Assembly: GCA_964393215.1 (NCBI GenBank)
Contig: CAYMSW010000029.1
Location: 1 to 8,000, forward strand
Source of the DNA: CAYFNK01 sp964393215
GTDB lineage: Archaea > Nanobdellota > Nanobdellia > SCGC-AAA011-G17 > PNOQ01
Direction of reading: 5' to 3'
DNA: 8,000 nucleotides
The notes below the pieces were generated by a model. It made no database searches, was not told the origin of the DNA, and saw nothing but the letters and a program-made list of their open reading frames with translations. Positions 4,341 through 8,000 of this stretch are shown here, one piece after another (the first letter of the stretch is position 1; every line of letters begins with the position of its first letter). The position numbers and the translations under genes were made by a program.

Positions 4341-5210
4341 ATGTACAAACTTAATTTTAAGAAAAGAGTATGGATTGTAAAACAACGTTTAAAGGGCCTT
4401 TCTACGTCTAAGATAGCGTCAAGTCAAAAAATTACACCAAGAACAGTCCAAATTCTCATTAAAACTTACAAAGAACAAGGTTGGGATGGTCTAAAAGACC
4501 ATAAAACAGGTCGCCCTGAAACAAAGCTTAATCCAAAAGTAGAGATAATAATACTTGATTTACGTAGACGTTTTGGTCATGGTGCTTGTTATATTGAACA
4601 GCTTCTAAAGAAAAAAGGATTTGGTGTATCTCATAGGCAGATAGAGAAGCTTCTTGTTAGAAATGGCTTAGTAAAACCAAACATTAAGAAGCAAAGACCT
4701 CGTAAATGGGTAAGATATGAATTACCAAATCCTAATGATATGTGGCATACAGATTGGACGTATGATCCTTTTACGCAAAAACAATTCAGTGTCTATATAG
4801 ATGATAGAACAAGACTAATAACAAGCTTTGGCATATTTAGAAGAGCCACAGCAGAAAATAGCATAGCCCTGCTTAAAGCGGGCATAGCTGATTATGGAAA
4901 ACCAAAATGTGTAATGACTGATCATGGAACTCAATATTATGCTCCAAGAAAGGAAAGTAAACAAGAAAATACACAGTTTAGGATAGCACTTGATGCTTTA
5001 GGAATAAAGCATTATTTAGCACGAATAAACAGACCCCAGACAAATGGTAAAGTAGAGAGATTCTTCTTAACTTACAAAACAGAATATGCAACAGGCACAT
5101 TTAGTAATGTTAAGGATTATATCAAGCACTATAATGAAGCAAGGCTTCACATGAGCTTGAATTATAAGACGCCTAAAGAAATATGGGACTCATTTAAAAA
5201 TACGAATTAG
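4341..5210 (+). CDS. IS481-like DDE transposase (rve integrase core)
   Basis: The product is 289 residues from ATG 4341. The N-terminal part is helix-turn-helix-like (about residues 15-60, STSKIASSQKITPRTVQILI), followed by a second DNA-binding region to ~110. The integrase core spans about 131-245, with catalytic Asp138 (WHTDWT), Asp194 (MTDHGTQY) and Glu239 (NGKVERF). The second Asp and the Glu are 44 residues apart, longer than the usual ~35, owing to a charged insert (RKESKQENTQ) also known from variants of this superfamily. All catalytic residues are present, so it is probably functional. In-frame TTG 4329, GTG 4332 and ATG 4335 exist. I chose 4341 because GGTGAT lies just before it. The gene uses several CGT/CGC/CGA arginine codons, whereas the 531-codon ATPase gene uses only AGA/AGG, a sign of foreign origin. 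The stop codon lies within a right-end repeat. Confidence 0.92.
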   Translation: MYKLNFKKRVWIVKQRLKGLSTSKIASSQKITPRTVQILIKTYKEQGWDGLKDHKTGRPETKLNPKVEIIILDLRRRFGHGACYIEQLLKKKGFGVSHRQIEKLLVRNGLVKPNIKKQRPRKWVRYELPNPNDMWHTDWTYDPFTQKQFSVYIDDRTRLITSFGIFRRATAENSIALLKAGIADYGKPKCVMTDHGTQYYAPRKESKQENTQFRIALDALGIKHYLARINRPQTNGKVERFFLTYKTEYATGTFSNVKDYIKHYNEARLHMSLNYKTPKEIWDSFKNTN

Positions 5211-5219
5211 TTTCGTGAT
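5203..5219 (+). repeat. Right-end subrepeat copy 1 of the IS
   Basis: CGAATTAGTTTCGTGAT matches 5221-5237 at 14 of 17 positions, offset 18 bp. It includes the transposase stop codon and may be an extra transposase binding site. Confidence 0.45.
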
Positions 5220-5243
5220 GCGAACCAGTTTCGGGATAACAGA
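5218..5243 (-). repeat. Right terminal inverted repeat
   Basis: Read on the minus strand it starts TCTGTTATCCCG and ends TTCGCAT, pairing with 4289-4314. The right target duplication follows at once. Confidence 0.8.
5221..5237 (+). repeat. Right-end subrepeat copy 2 of the IS
   Basis: CGAACCAGTTTCGGGAT is the second copy of the subrepeat at 5203-5219 and lies inside the right inverted repeat. Confidence 0.45.
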
Positions 5244-5258
5244 TTAATTTAATTCTAC
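5244..5258 (+). repeat. Right copy of the 15-bp target site duplication
   Basis: It is identical to 4274-4288. Its last two bases also belong to the 20-bp promoter block at 5257-5276, so the IS inserted at the edge of a BRE/TATA promoter. Confidence 0.88.
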
Positions 5259-5276
5259 CAAAACCTTTAAATAAGT
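5257..5276 (+). promoter_or_regulatory. BRE/TATA promoter block of the 5292 gene
   Basis: TTTAAATA (5266-5273) lies within a 20-base block identical to 3692-3711. Transcription is expected to begin near 5292-5297, at or just past the ATG at 5292. The block is intact despite the IS next to it. Confidence 0.6.
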
Positions 5277-5291
5277 ATTAAGGAGAATTTA

Positions 5292-5867
5292 ATGTTAGAA
5301 GGAGGTGTTAGTGTTAACTCTTTAAAGATGGATAAAAGGGGAGCAATTTGGGTTTCTGCTGTGCTGTATATGGCATTAGGAATAATTATAATTTCTTTAG
5401 TTTTGGCTGCAGGTTTACCAGCTGTTCAAAAGTTAAAAGATAGATATACTTTGATCCAAACAAAAGATGTAATGCTTTCTTTAGATGAAAATATAAGAAC
5501 TGTTTTTCATGAAGGACCTGGTTCTCAAAGAGTTGTTAAGTTGAAGATAAGCAGAGGAATTCTTGAGGTAGATCCATATGATCCACTTGAGGTAGAATCA
5601 AATACTATTACTTGGAAGTTTAGCACTCCTGTTTTAATTTCTGAGCCCGATGTGGAAATTATTGAAGGCAATTTAAAAATATTAACTGAAACTACTGCAG
5701 TTGAAAGTAGTTATGATGTTACGTTAATTTTAGATTATTCTGGAAGTGATGTTGCGTTGATTTATGATGAAGTATCTACGGCTTCTGGAACGTTTAGTTT
5801 AGTTATTTTGAATAAAGGTGATGAAGATAGTGATAATTTAATAGATATTAATTTGGAGAAAATATAA
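5292..5867 (+). CDS. Prepilin-like protein (KRG-AIWVS type) coupled to the assembly ATPase
   Basis: The 191-residue product has an n-region ending MDKRG at residue 17, then AIWVSAVLYMALGIIIISLVLAAGLP (hydrophobic, interrupted here only by Tyr23). It is a class III-type signal but lacks the Ile-Ser-Pro start of the neighbouring pilins. The segment at 43-72 is helical and charged, and 80-190 looks beta-rich and cysteine-free. Its direct linkage to the ATPase (the stop TAA and the next ATG share one base, TAATG) suggests a conserved minor pilin or pseudopilin that initiates assembly rather than the bulk subunit (inferred). Start: ATG 5292 is 22 nt from the TATA centre and may be leaderless; AAGGAG at 5280-5285 would lie upstream of the transcript. 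ATG 5328 (MDKRG) matches the sister pilins in n-region length, but the GGAGGTG at 5301-5307 is 20 nt away from it. I keep 5292 with reservation. Confidence 0.75.
   Translation: MLEGGVSVNSLKMDKRGAIWVSAVLYMALGIIIISLVLAAGLPAVQKLKDRYTLIQTKDVMLSLDENIRTVFHEGPGSQRVVKLKISRGILEVDPYDPLEVESNTITWKFSTPVLISEPDVEIIEGNLKILTETTAVESSYDVTLILDYSGSDVALIYDEVSTASGTFSLVILNKGDEDSDNLIDINLEKI
5301..5307 (+). promoter_or_regulatory. Internal Shine-Dalgarno site GGAGGTG near the 5292 gene start
   Basis: A perfect site lies within the first codons if ATG 5292 is used. It is 20 nt before in-frame ATG 5328 and 3 nt before an out-of-frame GTG at 5311 that opens a four-codon ORF ending at TAA 5323-5325. It leaves the true start uncertain. 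Confidence 0.35.
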
Positions 5868-7462
5868 TGGGAAAGTTACCGCCTCTGAAAAAAAAGATGA
5901 AAGGTTTACCTGATTTACCTGAGAAGCATAAAACTATTTTTAAAGTTGATTTAGCTCCAAAGATCCCCGAATTTCCTACTGGAGATAAAAGAGAATTGGA
6001 TTTTAGATATCCTTTGATTGCCCCTTATGCGAATGCACATATTTATTGGGATGCAACTAAACAAGAAATAATGTACGAATTAGAGGAACCAGAGTTAACA
6101 CCTGATGAAAGAAAAGTTTTGAATCTTTTAGAAGATGGAGTTAGAGAATTAATTAATGTTAGTTATTTAAGTTTGAACAAAGGAGATACTGTTATTAACT
6201 ATTTAGAGAAAAATTTGAAAGTTTTGCTTAATGAACTGAGAATAACTTTGAATAAAGAATCTTATTTGAAAATTATGTATTATATTTATAGAGATTTTGT
6301 TGGGCTGGACAAGATTGAGCCTTTGATGAATGATATTTATATTGAAGATATTGAATGTAACGGTGCAGGGTTTCCTATCTTTGTTGTTCATAGAAAGTAT
6401 AGGAATATCAAAACCAATGTTGTATTTAAAGATCCTAAAAACTTATCTAGTTTTGTTGAGAAGTTAGCACAGAAAGCTGGCCAGTATATTTCTTATGCTA
6501 CCCCTTTGTTAGATGGTGCGTTACCAGATGGGAGCAGAGTAAATGCAACGTTTACTGAAGATGTTTCTTCCAGAGGACCAACGTTTACAATCAGAAAGTT
6601 TACAAGAGAACCTTGGACTCCAACTCATTTAATGTATTTGAATACAACTTCTGTTGATATTTTGGCTTATTTGTGGACTTTAATTGAACATGAGAGAAAT
6701 GTTATGATTATCGGTGGGACTGGTTCTGGTAAGACGACCCTGTTGAATGGATTAACGTTCTTTATCCCTCCTTCTGCCAGAATCGTTTCCATTGAAGATA
6801 CAAGAGAATTGAATTTGGAACACAGTAATTGGTTGCCAGCAGTTTCTAGATCTGGAGTTGGTTTAGCTAATTTGGTTGGGCAGAAATATGGAGAAGTTAC
6901 TTTGTTTAATTTATTGAAAGAAAGTTTTAGAATGAATCCTGATTATGTTATTGTTGGAGAGGTTAGAGGTGAAGAAGCATATGTTCTTTTCCAAGGAATG
7001 GCTTCTGGACATCCGTCTTTTGGAACAATGCACGCAAGTTCTGTTGATGCAATGATAAAGAGATTGATAACTCCACCAATTAATTTGTCTCCTTCTCTTG
7101 TAGAAGTTATGGATGCAGTTATTGTTATGGCTCATGCTAGAGTTAAAGGAAAAGATGTTAGAAGAGTAAAAGAAGTTGTTGAAGTTGTTCAAATTAACGA
7201 TGATGGTTCTGCAACAATAAACAGACCTTTTGTCTGGAACCCATCTACAGATTATTTTGATTATTCTTCTGAGAGCCATGTTTTCAAAAAAGTGGCAAGC
7301 GAAAGGGGAATTGATGTTCAACAGATGAATGTAGAGTTTGAAATGAAAAGGAGATTTTTGTCTGGATTATATAATAAGGCAATATTTAGTTTTCATGAAG
7401 TACAAGAGATGATAAACAAATATTACAGAAACCCAGAAGAGGCCCTTCTTGAAATTGAATAA
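5867..7462 (+). CDS. Type II secretion/type IV pilus assembly ATPase (TadA/VirB11/GspE family)
   Basis: The 531-residue product drives filament assembly or secretion from the cytoplasmic side by ATP hydrolysis, as a hexamer in known relatives. Motifs in order: Walker A GGTGSGKT at 283-290; Asp box SIEDTREL at 308-315; Walker B VIVGEVRG at 361-368 with Glu365; His box GTMHA at 386-390. All are intact, so it should be active. Residues ~80-250 form the N-terminal domain typical of archaeal members (LDGALPDGSRVNATF before the ATPase core). The first ~45 residues are basic and proline-rich. The length is usual for archaeal homologues. It overlaps the preceding prepilin gene by one base (TAATG) with GGAG 8 nt before its ATG, and the platform gene follows after three bases, so all three are one translational unit. 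It resembles archaellar ATPase ArlI too, but no archaellum genes accompany it. Confidence 0.95.
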   Translation: MGKLPPLKKKMKGLPDLPEKHKTIFKVDLAPKIPEFPTGDKRELDFRYPLIAPYANAHIYWDATKQEIMYELEEPELTPDERKVLNLLEDGVRELINVSYLSLNKGDTVINYLEKNLKVLLNELRITLNKESYLKIMYYIYRDFVGLDKIEPLMNDIYIEDIECNGAGFPIFVVHRKYRNIKTNVVFKDPKNLSSFVEKLAQKAGQYISYATPLLDGALPDGSRVNATFTEDVSSRGPTFTIRKFTREPWTPTHLMYLNTTSVDILAYLWTLIEHERNVMIIGGTGSGKTTLLNGLTFFIPPSARIVSIEDTRELNLEHSNWLPAVSRSGVGLANLVGQKYGEVTLFNLLKESFRMNPDYVIVGEVRGEEAYVLFQGMASGHPSFGTMHASSVDAMIKRLITPPINLSPSLVEVMDAVIVMAHARVKGKDVRRVKEVVEVVQINDDGSATINRPFVWNPSTDYFDYSSESHVFKKVASERGIDVQQMNVEFEMKRRFLSGLYNKAIFSFHEVQEMINKYYRNPEEALLEIE

Positions 7463-7465
7463 AAA

Positions 7466-8000
7466 ATGGTTAGTATTGGAAAAAATGGAAATAAACTTCC
7501 AAAAAATGAGAAAAAAAAGCTTTTAGAAGAGCTTTCTATTTCTGATACTCAGTTGAAGAAATTCAAAGATTCAAAGTCTGAAGATCCAAAGAAGAAAAAA
7601 GATAAAAGTTATACAGTGTATAAAACGAATCCTTTTGCTAAGATTTCTAATTTTTTTATGGAGAATTTTTCTTTCTATTTAGCTAAGAGACACGAGAATA
7701 ATTTTAAATCATTGTTTAGGGCAATAAAACTTTCAAATATTAGAATTTTGTCCAGAACTTATTTGAGTATGATATTGTTTTCAACATTGATAGCATTTCC
7801 ATTGTTCACTATTTTGTTCTTTGCTATTTTGTCTAATATATTTATAGCATTGTTTTTGGGAGTTTTGGCTTCAGCAGGAATTTTTGGAATAGTTTATGCT
7901 TATCCTTTTATTACGTTTAGATCTAAATCTAAAGCTATAAAGCAAGAATTAGTTTTCGCTATAATCCATATGGCAGTTGTTGCTAGTTCTGGTGCACATC
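7466..8000 (+). CDS. Type II secretion/pilus membrane platform protein, GspF/TadC type (5' part)
   Basis: The open frame from ATG 7466 runs off the right edge, giving 178 residues. The first ~55 are lysine-rich and cytoplasmic (KKKLLEEL, then SEDPKKKKDK). Two hydrophobic stretches follow at about 99-121 and 124-149. Next comes KAIKQELVFAIIHMAVVASSGAH, which matches the beginning of the T2SSF domain of GspF/TadC/ArlJ proteins, where a cytoplasmic helical bundle contacts the ATPase. The gene begins three bases after the ATPase stop, the usual ATPase-platform order. No Shine-Dalgarno sequence is visible, so translation probably depends on coupling. By family knowledge this is the inner-membrane scaffold on which pilins are polymerised. 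The remainder, with further membrane segments, lies outside the window. Confidence 0.88.
   Translation, partial: MVSIGKNGNKLPKNEKKKLLEELSISDTQLKKFKDSKSEDPKKKKDKSYTVYKTNPFAKISNFFMENFSFYLAKRHENNFKSLFRAIKLSNIRILSRTYLSMILFSTLIAFPLFTILFFAILSNIFIALFLGVLASAGIFGIVYAYPFITFRSKSKAIKQELVFAIIHMAVVASSGAH

Larger units (their letters stand above)
4289..5243 (+). mobile_element. Complete IS481-like insertion sequence, 955 bp
   Basis: The element is bounded by imperfect inverted repeats (4289-4314 and 5218-5243, 17 of 26 matching) and flanked by perfect 15-bp direct repeats. It encodes a single DDE transposase on the + strand. The left end begins TGT, and the length, single gene and long target duplication fit the IS481 family as known. 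It lies in the intergenic region between two prepilin genes. Joining the flanks through one copy of the repeat restores a normal terminator-promoter gap like that at 3663-3752, which is strong support for these exact borders. The element looks intact and the target duplication has no mismatches, so insertion is probably recent. Confidence 0.88.

Noticed and set aside
4289..5243. IS3-family element with a frameshifted two-ORF transposase
   Set aside because: A single uninterrupted gene encodes both the helix-turn-helix and the full DDE core, and the 15-bp target duplication is much longer than the 3-4 bp usual for IS3.
6911..7321. Minus-strand open frame of 136 codons
   Set aside because: It lies opposite the conserved ATPase core and reads as low-complexity Asn/Ser/Cys-rich sequence, a shadow of the real gene.
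1133..7462. Archaellum (motility) operon
   Set aside because: No gene looks like ArlF, ArlG or ArlH, and the subunit N termini are of the ISPL pilin or GQ type. The ATPase and platform families are shared with pili, so they do not decide it.

Overview
The window reads as a low-GC archaeal genome, most likely a DPANN-type lineage (Woesearchaeota/Pacearchaeota-like). The support is archaeal TATA boxes (TTTAAATA and variants) about 26 nt upstream of start codons, T-run terminators, a tRNA intron with an archaeal-style splicing motif, and small proteins with archaeal class III (type IV prepilin-like) signal peptides. The lineage is inferred from general character, not from a marker gene.

Layout. 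Positions 2-286 hold the 3' end of an unrecognised Cys-containing gene. Next is a free-standing double-motif LAGLIDADG homing endonuclease gene (361-996). Its last 15 nt overlap the 5' end of a complete tRNA-Thr(GGT) gene (982-1068), which carries a 12-nt intron after position 37. From 1133 to the right edge lies a type IV pilus/type II secretion-like locus, all on the + strand. It has five small prepilin-like proteins in a row (1133, 1764, 2351, 2850, 3753), a sixth prepilin-like protein (5292), a TadA/VirB11/GspE-type assembly ATPase (5867-7462), and the start of a GspF/TadC-type membrane platform protein (7466 to edge, partial). The prepilins share a charged-Gly cleavage site and a hydrophobic segment but differ completely in their exported parts. 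Four of them carry 4, 4, 12 and 6 cysteines.

A complete 955-bp IS481-like insertion sequence (4289-5243) interrupts the locus. It has imperfect terminal inverted repeats and a perfect 15-bp target duplication. It sits between the terminator of the 3753 pilin and the promoter of the 5292 gene, and leaves the core promoter elements intact. A hairpin at its left end covers the transposase ribosome binding site.

How the parts work together: by family knowledge, a membrane prepilin peptidase (not in this window) would cleave the prepilins after the Gly. The ATPase and platform protein would then polymerise them into a surface filament or secretion pseudopilus. No archaellum-specific gene is seen, so an adhesive pilus or DPANN host-contact filament is more likely than a motility organelle; that role is inferred. 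Apart from the IS no gene-free stretch exceeds 300 bases; the gaps hold terminators, promoters and the tRNA.
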